DNA from: an uncultured Clostridia bacterium
GTDB taxonomy: Bacteria > Bacillota > Clostridia > TANB77 > CAG-508
Assembly: GCA_944393125.1 (NCBI GenBank)
Contig: CALXZB010000010.1
Coordinates: 1 to 41,895, forward strand
Length of the DNA: 41,895 bases
Reading direction: 5' to 3'
Shown: positions 33,391 through 40,841 of the stretch, piece by piece
Numbering within the stretch: the stretch's first letter is position 1
Layout of the letters: each line of letters begins with the position of its first letter
Translations under genes and position numbers: made by a program
The notes under the pieces: generated by a model
Databases searched by the model: none
What the model was told of the DNA's origin: nothing
What the model saw: the letters and a program-made list of their open reading frames with translations, nothing else

Positions 33391-34071
33391 ATGGCAAAAA
33401 TATTGATATATAATCAGGATACAAATAGAATGGAAACTTTTTATAGAGATGAGAATGATTCTATGCCATATAATGTAAATAGAACTCTCAAAGTAAAAGA
33501 ATTTAGAGGGTCAAGCAAAAGTAATATTTTGTGGACTGATAAAAGAACTATGCAAGCATGGAATAGCCAAAGATATATTTATGGAGCTCCTATATATGTA
33601 GGCTTTGCTTTTAAAAGACCTTATGAAGGCGGACATGGAAATCAAAGTCAACATTATGCAGGAACTGCTTTTGATGTAGGACAAAATTTAACAAACAATC
33701 AAAGAACGGTATTAAGAAATAGTGCTAAAAACTCAGGAGTCTGGGGATATGTTGAACCAGTGACTTTATCGCCAACATGGGTACATTTTGATAGAAGATT
33801 TGGAATACCAGCATGTAGCGCAGGAGGATATCCATTAATTAGGCAAGGCTCAAGAGGAAATTATGTATGTATTGCTCAGGATGACTTAAATACATTAGGT
33901 TATAGAACAGGAGGACTAGATGGAGTCTTTGGGGCTCAAACTAATACGGCTGTTAGAAATTATCAAAAAGCAAGAGGACTGAGTGTTGATGGAATAATAG
34001 GATGTAACACATGGAGATCTTTACAAGCGGATGTAGTTGGAACAGGAAAGACAAATACGACTATAGATTAA
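33391..34071 (+). CDS. M15-like peptidoglycan peptidase with C-terminal peptidoglycan-binding domain
   Basis: This 226-residue protein has an N-terminal M15-type (D,D-peptidase-like) domain: QSQHYAGTAFDVG gives His88 and Asp95, and TWVHFDRR gives His132 and Asp134, the usual zinc-site pattern of this fold. Residues about 147-212 are a PG_binding_1 domain (LIRQGSRGNYVCIAQDDLNTLGYR...DGIIGCNTWRSLQ). No signal peptide is present, which suggests release by lysis, spore-coat location or non-classical export. Its only ribosome-binding site is in the 3' arm of the preceding terminator, so expression is likely low or conditional. Confidence 0.85.
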   Translation: MAKILIYNQDTNRMETFYRDENDSMPYNVNRTLKVKEFRGSSKSNILWTDKRTMQAWNSQRYIYGAPIYVGFAFKRPYEGGHGNQSQHYAGTAFDVGQNLTNNQRTVLRNSAKNSGVWGYVEPVTLSPTWVHFDRRFGIPACSAGGYPLIRQGSRGNYVCIAQDDLNTLGYRTGGLDGVFGAQTNTAVRNYQKARGLSVDGIIGCNTWRSLQADVVGTGKTNTTID

Positions 34072-34143
34072 AGAAAAATTTAATTGACAATGCTGTTTAT
34101 AATAAATAAAATAATAAAAATTTTAAAAAATTTAAAAAAAGTA

Positions 34144-34172
34144 TTGACAAGAAAGAAAAAACATAGTATACT
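34144..34172 (+). promoter_or_regulatory. Promoter of the tRNA cluster
   Basis: TTGACA (34144-34149), exactly 17 nt, TATACT (34167-34172), 20 nt before tRNA-Val. It is strong and near consensus, as expected for stable RNA genes. Confidence 0.85.
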
Positions 34173-34191
34173 AGGCATTGTCGAAAGACAT

Positions 34192-34267
34192 GGTCGCTTA
34201 GCTCAGCTGGGAGAGCATCTGCCTTACAAGCAGAGGGTCATAGGTTCGAGCCCTATAGCGACCACCA
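34192..34267 (+). tRNA. tRNA-Val (anticodon TAC)
   Basis: 76 nt including an encoded CCA. Acceptor GGTCGCT pairs with AGCGACC; D arm, anticodon stem CTGCC/AGCAG with loop CTTACAA, variable loop and T arm with GGTTCGAGCC are all present. Confidence 0.97.
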
Positions 34268-34275
34268 TGTTTTAC

Positions 34276-34352
34276 GGCCTGGTAGTTCAGTTGGTTAGAA
34301 CGCTAGCCTGTCACGCTAGAGGTCGACGGTTCGAGCCCGTTCCAGGTCGCCA
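34276..34352 (+). tRNA. tRNA-Asp (anticodon GTC)
   Basis: 77 nt with encoded CCA. Acceptor GGCCTGG pairs with CCAGGTC (one G-T pair); the anticodon loop CTGTCAC reads GTC; T arm contains GGTTCGAGCC. It is 8 nt after tRNA-Val on the same transcript. Confidence 0.97.
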
Positions 34353-34376
34353 TTTTTTTATTTAAAATTAATATAA

Positions 34377-34452
34377 GCCTCGATAGCTCAGTTGGTAGAG
34401 CAGGGGACTGAAAATCCCCGTGTCACTGGTTCGATTCCCGTTCGAGGCACCA
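34377..34452 (+). tRNA. tRNA-Phe (anticodon GAA)
   Basis: 76 nt with encoded CCA. Acceptor GCCTCGA pairs with TCGAGGC; anticodon stem GGGGA with loop CTGAAAA reads GAA; T arm GGTTCGATTCC. Last gene of the Val-Asp-Phe cluster. Confidence 0.97.
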
Positions 34453-34494
34453 AAAAATAGTTTATAAATTTCATTATTTATAGACTATTTTTTT
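34453..34494 (+). terminator. Intrinsic terminator of the tRNA cluster
   Basis: AAAAATAGT and TATAAA on the left pair with TTTATA and ACTATTTTT on the right, one mismatch between blocks, ending in seven T. Confidence 0.85.
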
Positions 34495-34608
34495 GAATAT
34501 AAAAATTATTGTAAAGGGGAAAAAACAATAACATAATTATTATTAAAGCTTTGTACTACTACAAAATAGTGATATTACAACATAACATGCATTAAGATTA
34601 AAAAAATA

Positions 34609-34641
34609 AAAAAATAGCAAGATTTTTCTTGCTATTTTTTG
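34609..34641 (+). terminator. Orphan intrinsic terminator
   Basis: AAAAATAGCAAG (34610-34621) pairs with CTTGCTATTTTT (34628-34639) around a T-rich loop, ending in a T-run. No protein gene lies between it and the tRNA terminator 115 nt upstream. It may end a short unannotated RNA from 34495-34608, or be a second stop for the tRNA transcript. The 34495-34608 stretch shows no other feature. Confidence 0.8.
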
Positions 34642-34704
34642 TAATCTAGTGTATGATATATAGGTAGAAATTATACGAACAAAATGAAAGGAATGAAATA
34701 AAAT

Positions 34705-35106
34705 ATGAGAAAAATATTATTAACAATTGTATTGATATTAATATTATTAACATTAGGAACAAGTCAAGTACATGCAACAGAAAATATAATTGACGAACAA
34801 AATGAAAGCAAACTAATACAAATAAAAGAAAATGCAGCAAAAACAAGAGAAGAATATATACAAAAATATGGTTCAAATGCATATGGAACTACAGCATATG
34901 TATTAAACTTAATTAGAATTTATAGTATTCCGTTCTGTTTCTTAGGAATAGCATTTAGTGCTATATATCAATATGTTATAGGAATAAGGAAACTTGACAC
35001 ACAAGAAAAAGGATTATATATGATGATATCATTTATAACAATATTAGTAATATGCCAAATTTTACCACTTGCATTTGCAATTGTTGTTAAATTTGGAAGG
35101 GGGTAA
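34705..35106 (+). CDS. Small secreted two-helix membrane protein (VirB2/TrbC-like layout)
   Basis: This 133-residue protein has a signal peptide (1-24, cleavage likely after VHA), a short charged extracytoplasmic segment (25-62) and two membrane helices (about 73-94 and 104-128) joined by a short basic loop, IRKLDTQEKG. Signal peptide plus two helices and a short cytoplasmic loop is the layout of VirB2/TrbC pilin subunits of type IV secretion, but sequence similarity is too weak to assign. A possible extended -10 (TGATATATA, 34654-34662) lies upstream, and GAAAGGAA precedes the ATG. Its stop is 3 nt before the next gene, so the two are translationally coupled. Confidence 0.7.
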   Translation: MRKILLTIVLILILLTLGTSQVHATENIIDEQNESKLIQIKENAAKTREEYIQKYGSNAYGTTAYVLNLIRIYSIPFCFLGIAFSAIYQYVIGIRKLDTQEKGLYMMISFITILVICQILPLAFAIVVKFGRG

Positions 35107-35109
35107 CAA

Positions 35110-37398
35110 ATGAAAGTTTTATTTGCAGTGAGTAATGAAAATACTTCTCAAGCCATAATTAAAAAATATCAGGCAGAATATAAACAAATAATATCATATA
35201 AGAATGTTTATTACTTTAATGCAATATTGAAAGAATTACAAAGAGACAAAACATATGATAGAGTAGTAATAAGTGAAGACTTAGAACAATATGTTAATAA
35301 TGATTATGAGCAAATGGATAAATTTCTATTTGATAGATTAGATAGTATTAGTGATGAAGCATCAAATATAAATGGAGAAGATATTCCAATAATTTTAATA
35401 TGTACAGAAAGAAGAAATAAATCAGAACAAATATTAGTTAAACTATTTGGAATTGGAATTTATAATGCTATAATAGGAAATGATAGAAGCACAACTGAAG
35501 TGTGTAGATTAATAAATAGACCACGTTCAAAAAAAGAAGCAAAAATTTATTACAAAATAGATGCAGAAGATGTTACATATGGAAAAGAAGACGAAAATGA
35601 TGTTAGTGAAATAGAAATTCAAAATATATTAGCTCATTATAAAAGACTTGGAAATGATGAAGAACGATATGTAGAAAGCTTTAATAGTATAGCAGAACAA
35701 TATAATGACAAGCAACTAAAAGTTATTAGTAAGTGTTTACCATTAAATGTAAGAGCTGTATTAGAAGAAAGGTCAACCAAATATCAAGAAATAAATTCAT
35801 TTAATAATAAAATATCAGATAGTGTGAGAATTGAAAAGAAAAAAGAAGTTCCAGGTACTAGTGAAGTTTTATTAAAAAATGATAGAACAAAGCAATTGAC
35901 TAAACCAGTAATTATACCATCTGCAATAGACACTAGCAAAAAGAAAAAAATAATGACTAAGAAAAATATAACAACAGAAGAAACTCAAAGAACTATTCAA
36001 CCAGAATACTCAGAAGAAGAAAATGATGTTTTGCAAGATATACCATTAGAAGAATTGCCAGAAATCAAAGACATTCCACAAGAAGAGTATATGCCAGAAG
36101 TAGACTTTGATGAAATGTTAGAAAATGAAGATTCAGAAGATGAAGAAGAAGTAATAGAAAATATACAACCTACAAAAAGAGGAAGAGGAAGACCAAGAAA
36201 AAATATTACAGAACCAATAGATGATCAACCAAAAAGAAAAAGAGGCAGACCAAAAAAGATTATGCAAGAGGAATTAGAAGGTGAAGAAGAAACGGTATTG
36301 CCTGGTTTCAAAGAAGATGAAGATGAAACAATATTGCCGGGATTTGATGATGTTGAAGATACAGTACTACCAGGAATAGAAAATGAAGAAGATGATGATT
36401 TTAATGATAGAACACAACCAGTAGATAATATTTCACATCAAATGGCAAATGTTAATGATACAAATGAATTTGATGAATTTGCAAAAAAAGAAAATGTTGA
36501 ATATCCAGAATTGGACATTGATTTAATAATGAATCAAAATCAAAAATTAGTTGCATTTGTAGGAACAAGTAAAAATGGGACATCATTTTTAGTAAATAAT
36601 GTTGCAGAAATATTATCTATGAATGGTATTGATACTGCTATATTAGATTTGACACGAAATAGAAATTCTTATTATATATATACAAAAAATGATGAACAAC
36701 TAAGAAATAAATCAAATTATATAACTAATAATTTAAAGGCAGGAACTGCAAATGGAATACAAGAGCATAAAAACTTAACTATTTATACTTCACCACTAGA
36801 AGAAGATGAAAATTTACAAGCTGTTGAGCCTATAGTTGAAACATTAATAAACCATCATACAGTAATAATAATGGATTGTGACTTTACAACACCAATGAAA
36901 TATTTTAAATATGCGCAAGAAATATATTTAGTACAATCTATGGATATTTTAACAATACAACCACTTACAGCTTTTGTAAGACAGTTATTAGATAAAGGTA
37001 TGTTTGAACCATCAAAAGCAAGAGTAGTTTTAAATAAATTTATAAAAACAAGAGAAATAACAGAAAACATATTAATAGGTGGAATGGCAATATATAATGA
37101 TGCTGGAATGACTGTAAGAAAAGAACTATTTGACAGAAGAAATGTTCCTAGCATTGTAATACCATTTAATTTAAAATCATATTTAAGATATCTAGATGGA
37201 TTAGTAACATGTGATATATCTTTAAAAGGCTATGATAAGGAATTTATAAATTATTTGAAAAATTTAGCTAGCATGGTATATAAAGGACAAGAAACCAAAA
37301 AAATGGGGAAATATATGCCACCATCTGTAAAAAACAATAATAGTGGTTTTTCGCCACGAATAAATAACACTCTAAATCAAATGAGAAAAAATTATTAG
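35110..37398 (+). CDS. TadZ/CpaE-like ATPase with AT-hooks and acidic repeats
   Basis: This 762-residue protein has three parts. The N-terminal ~130 residues resemble a receiver-like domain (MKVLFAVSNENTSQAII, DRVVISEDLEQYV, IPIILICTERR) without clear phospho-acceptor chemistry, as in TadZ/CpaE. The central ~300 residues are disordered and acidic, with two AT-hooks (KRGRGRPRK, 356-364, and KRKRGRPKK, 375-383) and three copies of T-V/I-L-P-G (Thr395, Thr407, Thr418). The C-terminal part (about 478-735) is a MinD/ParA-like fold with a deviant Walker A, FVGTSKNGTSFL (G485-S492, no second lysine), DLTRNRNSYY and the Walker-B-like VIIMDCDFTTP. TadZ-type proteins localise pilus machines at the membrane. 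AT-hooks in such a protein are unexpected. Confidence 0.65.
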   Translation: MKVLFAVSNENTSQAIIKKYQAEYKQIISYKNVYYFNAILKELQRDKTYDRVVISEDLEQYVNNDYEQMDKFLFDRLDSISDEASNINGEDIPIILICTERRNKSEQILVKLFGIGIYNAIIGNDRSTTEVCRLINRPRSKKEAKIYYKIDAEDVTYGKEDENDVSEIEIQNILAHYKRLGNDEERYVESFNSIAEQYNDKQLKVISKCLPLNVRAVLEERSTKYQEINSFNNKISDSVRIEKKKEVPGTSEVLLKNDRTKQLTKPVIIPSAIDTSKKKKIMTKKNITTEETQRTIQPEYSEEENDVLQDIPLEELPEIKDIPQEEYMPEVDFDEMLENEDSEDEEEVIENIQPTKRGRGRPRKNITEPIDDQPKRKRGRPKKIMQEELEGEEETVLPGFKEDEDETILPGFDDVEDTVLPGIENEEDDDFNDRTQPVDNISHQMANVNDTNEFDEFAKKENVEYPELDIDLIMNQNQKLVAFVGTSKNGTSFLVNNVAEILSMNGIDTAILDLTRNRNSYYIYTKNDEQLRNKSNYITNNLKAGTANGIQEHKNLTIYTSPLEEDENLQAVEPIVETLINHHTVIIMDCDFTTPMKYFKYAQEIYLVQSMDILTIQPLTAFVRQLLDKGMFEPSKARVVLNKFIKTREITENILIGGMAIYNDAGMTVRKELFDRRNVPSIVIPFNLKSYLRYLDGLVTCDISLKGYDKEFINYLKNLASMVYKGQETKKMGKYMPPSVKNNNSGFSPRINNTLNQMRKNY

Positions 37399-37416
37399 TA
37401 TTGGAGGGAGACAAAA

Positions 37417-38550
37417 TTGCCATTTATAATAGGAATATTAGTTGCAATAATAATTGTGTTACTAATTTATAATATAACAATATATAAAAAGATACAACAA
37501 TTTAACAATTTAAATAGACAAGCTAATAATTTAAGAGTATTACAGGACTTTTTGAGTACAATTGGAGAATGTTCTTCTGTAGATGAAAAAATACAAAAAA
37601 TTAATGATATTTTAATAGAAAAATATGAAATAAAATATTCAACAATAGTTGTATTTAATGGAGCAGAATATCAGGTAAAAGCATCAAATGTTGATCATAA
37701 GCATTGGAATACCCTTAGCAAATTACAAGATGTACCAATATTTAAAGATAGCATAGCGACTGCTACACCTAAATATGTAACAGTAAATAATGAAAATGAA
37801 AGATTACCATATCAAGAGATGGAATTTGGAAGAGCAAAATCAGCAGTATTTTATCCAATATATATAGATAATATATATATTGGATACTGGATAATTGAAA
37901 GCGGAATAGCACATGATTTTGATAATATAGATACAACTATATTTGAAGTAATAAAAGATAATATAGTATCTGTTTTAAAGACAGTAGTACATCAAAAAAC
38001 ACTTGAATCAATAGTAAGAAAAGACTTATTTACAGGATTATATTCTGAAGAATATTTATATGGAGAAGGAAAGAAAGTTATAGATAAATATGCAACATCA
38101 GCAGTATGTATGTTTAGAATAACTAATATAGAAGAAATAAATGATAAATATTCAAGAAAGTTAGGTAATCAAGTAATAATAGATATAAGCAAATTTATAG
38201 AAAACAATATATCAAATGATTATTTATTTATCAGATATATGGGACCAAAATTTGTTATTGTATTTTCTGGCATTGATGTAGATTCTGTAACAACATTTGT
38301 GACAGATATAAAAAGTCAAGCAGAAGAACTTGAAATATCATTACCAGTAAATAAAAATATAGAAGAAATAGAAATTGAAGCAGTAGACAGAAAAAAGAAG
38401 AAAAAAGAAGAACAAATAAAAGTAAAAGCCAAACTTAATTTTGTATTAACAACATATTATAAAGGTACTGGAATGGAAGAAGTACTAAAAAAACTAGAAC
38501 AATATATTGACAATGCAGATAAGAATGAAAATGATATAACATGTATTTAA
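37417..38550 (+). CDS. Membrane-anchored GAF plus degenerate GGDEF protein
   Basis: This 377-residue protein has one N-terminal helix (2-22), a short coil, a GAF-like sensor domain (about 45-190) and a GGDEF-like domain (about 200-300) that begins RKDLFTGLYSEEYLYGEG. The catalytic loop reads MGPKF (275-279) in the context RYMGPKFVIVF where active enzymes have GGDEF, so cyclic-di-GMP synthesis is very unlikely; it may bind a nucleotide or act as a scaffold. The C-terminus has a Lys/Glu-rich insert (about 340-360). The start is TTG at 37417 with GGAGGGA upstream. It lies 18 nt after the TadZ-like gene and 24 nt before ireB. Confidence 0.75.
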   Translation: MPFIIGILVAIIIVLLIYNITIYKKIQQFNNLNRQANNLRVLQDFLSTIGECSSVDEKIQKINDILIEKYEIKYSTIVVFNGAEYQVKASNVDHKHWNTLSKLQDVPIFKDSIATATPKYVTVNNENERLPYQEMEFGRAKSAVFYPIYIDNIYIGYWIIESGIAHDFDNIDTTIFEVIKDNIVSVLKTVVHQKTLESIVRKDLFTGLYSEEYLYGEGKKVIDKYATSAVCMFRITNIEEINDKYSRKLGNQVIIDISKFIENNISNDYLFIRYMGPKFVIVFSGIDVDSVTTFVTDIKSQAEELEISLPVNKNIEEIEIEAVDRKKKKKEEQIKVKAKLNFVLTTYYKGTGMEEVLKKLEQYIDNADKNENDITCI

Positions 38551-38574
38551 TTAAATACAAGAGGAGGTATTTTT

Positions 38575-38829
38575 ATGAATTTTGACAAAACAATGAGTTT
38601 CAATTTTGAAAAAGAAAAAAACACTAGAGCTAAAGAGATATTAAAAGACGTATATGAAGCTTTAGTTGAAAAAGGATATAATCCGATAAATCAAATAGTA
38701 GGATATATATTATCTGGAGATCCAACATATATTACAAGCCATAATGATGCTAGAAATAAAATAAGAAAAATTGAAAGAGATGAACTTTTAGAAAATATGG
38801 TTAGAAATTATATAGGATTAGAAGGATAA
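38575..38829 (+). CDS. ireB: IreB family regulatory phosphoprotein
   Basis: This 84-residue DUF965/IreB protein matches the family along its length: [14 protein letters not shown] at the start, [56 protein letters not shown]. In Enterococcus, IreB is phosphorylated on N-terminal threonines by the PASTA kinase IreK and restrains cell-wall stress resistance. Thr6 in the DKTM context sits at the corresponding place. GAGGAGG precedes the ATG. ruvX follows after 5 nt, the conserved Firmicutes order. Confidence 0.95.
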   Translation: MNFDKTMSFNFEKEKNTRAKEILKDVYEALVEKGYNPINQIVGYILSGDPTYITSHNDARNKIRKIERDELLENMVRNYIGLEG

Positions 38830-38834
38830 TAGAA

Positions 38835-39254
38835 ATGCGAATATTAGGAATAGATTATGGTGATGCTAGGACAGGAATTGCAATAACAGATGCATTAAAT
38901 ATAACAGCTCAAGGCTTAGAGACAATTCACAATGAAGGATCAGATAAAGTAATTTTAAGGAGATTAGACGAAATAATAGAAAAATATGAAGTAGATATAA
39001 TAGTTATAGGAAAACCAATAAATATGGATGGAACCCCATCAAAAAGGACAGAAAAAACAGAACAATTTATACATAAAATAAAATGTAAATACAATAAATG
39101 CAAAATTGAGATTATTGATGAAAGGTTAACTACTGTAGCAGCTCATAAAACAATGAATTTTTTGGACATAAATAAGAATAAAAAGAAAAATATAGTAGAT
39201 ACTATATCAGCAGTGTATATTCTAGAAACTTATTTGAATAAAATCAAAAATTAG
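38835..39254 (+). CDS. ruvX: Putative pre-16S rRNA nuclease / Holliday junction resolvase (YqgF)
   Basis: This 139-residue RNase H-like nuclease shows LGIDYGDARTGIAITD (first catalytic Asp at 7), VIGKPINMDGTPSKRTE, EIIDERLTTVAAHK and DTISAVYILETYL, giving the usual acidic triad. YqgF proteins process the 5' end of 16S rRNA and were earlier called resolvases. No strong own ribosome-binding site is seen (AGAAGGAT in the end of ireB), consistent with translational coupling to ireB. Confidence 0.95.
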   Translation: MRILGIDYGDARTGIAITDALNITAQGLETIHNEGSDKVILRRLDEIIEKYEVDIIVIGKPINMDGTPSKRTEKTEQFIHKIKCKYNKCKIEIIDERLTTVAAHKTMNFLDINKNKKKNIVDTISAVYILETYLNKIKN

Positions 39255-39283
39255 TTGCAAAATGATTATAAATAGTGTATTAT
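39255..39283 (+). promoter_or_regulatory. Promoter of the yrzB-like gene
   Basis: TTGCAA (39255-39260), a 17-nt spacer and TATTAT (39278-39283), directly after the ruvX stop codon. Confidence 0.55.
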
Positions 39284-39313
39284 ATAAAAAATTAAATTTG
39301 AAAGGAGAAAATT

Positions 39314-39613
39314 ATGGAAAACGAAGAATTAGATAACATAATTATTCTAAATGATGAACAAGGAAATGAGGTAAAATTCGAATTTTTAGATTTGGTAGAA
39401 TTAGATGAAGAAGAATATGTAGTATTACTACCAGTATCAGAAGAAGGAGAAGAAGATGAAGGAGAAGTAGTAATATTAAAATTAGAGGATACTGATGAAG
39501 ATACAGATGAAGAATCATATGTTGGAGTTGAGGATGAAGAAATATTAAACAAAGTATTTTCAATATTTAAAGAAAAATATAAAGATGAATTTAATTTTGT
39601 AGACGAAGACTAA
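39314..39613 (+). CDS. DUF1292 protein (YrzB-like)
   Basis: This 99-residue, highly acidic protein matches DUF1292: NIIILNDEQGNEVKFEFLDLVELDEEEYVVLLPV, then a Glu/Asp-rich loop (about 48-70) and DEEILNKVFSIFKEKYKDEFNFVDED. The function of the family is unknown; in Firmicutes it usually follows ireB and ruvX, as here. AAAGGAGAA precedes the ATG and a terminator starts at its stop codon. Confidence 0.93.
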   Translation: MENEELDNIIILNDEQGNEVKFEFLDLVELDEEEYVVLLPVSEEGEEDEGEVVILKLEDTDEDTDEESYVGVEDEEILNKVFSIFKEKYKDEFNFVDED

Positions 39614-39662
39614 AAAAAGTTTGGAAGGTGGGAATTAGATTTTCTACAATCCAAACTTTTTT
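39613..39662 (+). terminator. Intrinsic terminator after the yrzB-like gene
   Basis: AAAAAAGTTTGGA (39613-39625) pairs with TCCAAACTTTTTT (39650-39662), a 13-bp stem with a 24-nt loop, ending in a T-run. Confidence 0.88.
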
Positions 39663-39685
39663 ACTAAAGAAAGGAATGATGATAT

Positions 39686-40177
39686 ATGTCAAATTTTTCA
39701 ACATGGTTATTAGCGATATTTATGGTTATGTTCTGGATATTCAGAGCAATAGTAGCTTTATGCACTCAATATTCAATAGATTTTATGGGATTAACAACAT
39801 ATAATTTTAATTGGGAAGTTATAATTGCATTTGCAACATTATTGTGCATTATATTGGTAGTGAAAAGAAAACTTGTAGGTTCACTATTATATTTACTGCT
39901 ATATGGAGTATATTTTGGAGAACATTTTGTAAGCAATATAATACTATTGCTTCAAGGACAATCTAATTTTGATGTAGCTTTTTATATGAATTTATTAGCA
40001 GATTTTATAGCTATTTTACTTGCTATATTTGTATTGCTTGATATGTTAGTTGACAAGGGAAGAAAAGCAAATCCTAAAGATAGAAAGACTGACTGGTACT
40101 TTAAAAATGAAAAATATGATGAGGAATTAAAAGCAAGAGACAAAAGAGATGATAATAATGAGTACAGATTTTATTAG
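39686..40177 (+). CDS. Four-helix membrane protein of unknown function
   Basis: This 163-residue protein has four membrane helices at about 7-27, 44-60, 62-88 and 100-122, followed by a charged cytoplasmic tail (123-163) containing NPKDRKTDWYFKNEKYDEELKARDKRDDNNEYRFY-type sequence. The tail looks more conserved-like than the helices (TDW-Y-NEKYDEEL and the terminal EYRFY), suggesting a protein contact. I do not recognise a named family. AAAGGAATG precedes the ATG. The gene is followed 35 nt later by a HAM1-like gene. Confidence 0.7.
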   Translation: MSNFSTWLLAIFMVMFWIFRAIVALCTQYSIDFMGLTTYNFNWEVIIAFATLLCIILVVKRKLVGSLLYLLLYGVYFGEHFVSNIILLLQGQSNFDVAFYMNLLADFIAILLAIFVLLDMLVDKGRKANPKDRKTDWYFKNEKYDEELKARDKRDDNNEYRFY

Positions 40178-40212
40178 AATTTATATAAATAGATATATAT
40201 GGAGAATGTGTT

Positions 40213-40815
40213 ATGAAGAAAATATTGTTTGCAACAGGAAATGAAGCAAAAGTTAAAAGATTTTCAGAAGGATTATTAGAAAATGGAATTGAAATAATTT
40301 CATTAAAAGATATTAATCTTAATATAGAAGTAGAAGAAAATGGTGAAAATGCAATAGAAAATGCTTTAATAAAAGCAAGAAAAGCTTATGAAGAAACAAA
40401 AATGACTACAATTGGAATGGATGACAATTTATACATAGAAAATATACCAGATGAACTACAACCAGGAATGTTTGTTAGAAGAGTAAAAGGAAAAAGGTTA
40501 AATGATAAAGAAATGATAGAATATTATTCTAATTTAGCCAAAAAATATGGAGAAAATGGAAAATTGACTGCTAGGTGGGTGTATGGACTAGCATTAATTG
40601 CTGACGGAAAAGAAAAAACTTTTACATGGAGTAAAGAAGATTTTTATATAGTAAGTAATCCATCAGATAAAATTAATCTGGATTATCCATTAAATTCAAT
40701 TTCAGTAAATAAAAAATTAAATAAATATTTTACTGAAATAACAAAAGAAGATAAAGAACTAATAAAAGAAGATGAACATGAAGTTATTGAGTTCATAGTG
40801 AAAAATATAATATAA
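40213..40815 (+). CDS. Divergent HAM1/RdgB-family nucleoside triphosphate pyrophosphatase
   Basis: This 200-residue protein has the HAM1-family layout: N-terminal ILFATGNEAKVKRF substrate motif, VEENGENAIENALIKARKAYEET, and a C-terminal DYPLNSISVNKK region. Family members hydrolyse ITP, XTP and dITP to the monophosphate. The usual ADDSGLxVxxLxGxPG motif is replaced by GMDDNLYIENIPDELQPGMF, keeping the aspartates but not the neighbouring residues, so specificity may differ. GGAGAA precedes the ATG. It stands between a membrane protein and rbgA and has no strong separate promoter. Confidence 0.75.
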   Translation: MKKILFATGNEAKVKRFSEGLLENGIEIISLKDINLNIEVEENGENAIENALIKARKAYEETKMTTIGMDDNLYIENIPDELQPGMFVRRVKGKRLNDKEMIEYYSNLAKKYGENGKLTARWVYGLALIADGKEKTFTWSKEDFYIVSNPSDKINLDYPLNSISVNKKLNKYFTEITKEDKELIKEDEHEVIEFIVKNII

Positions 40816-40841
40816 TCAATATAATAAAAGGAGGCATAATA

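Noticed and set aside
34084..34365. 93-residue plus-strand reading frame
   Set aside because: It runs through the tRNA-Val and tRNA-Asp genes; its translation is simply read-through of tRNA sequence.
36001..36420. Central acidic/basic stretch of the TadZ-like protein as a frameshifted or fused gene
   Set aside because: The frame is open with normal codon use throughout, and both AT-hooks and the LPG repeats are in the same frame as the flanking domains.
39342..39563. 73-residue minus-strand reading frame inside the yrzB-like gene
   Set aside because: Leu/His-rich antisense of the Glu/Asp-rich DUF1292 coding region; no independent support.
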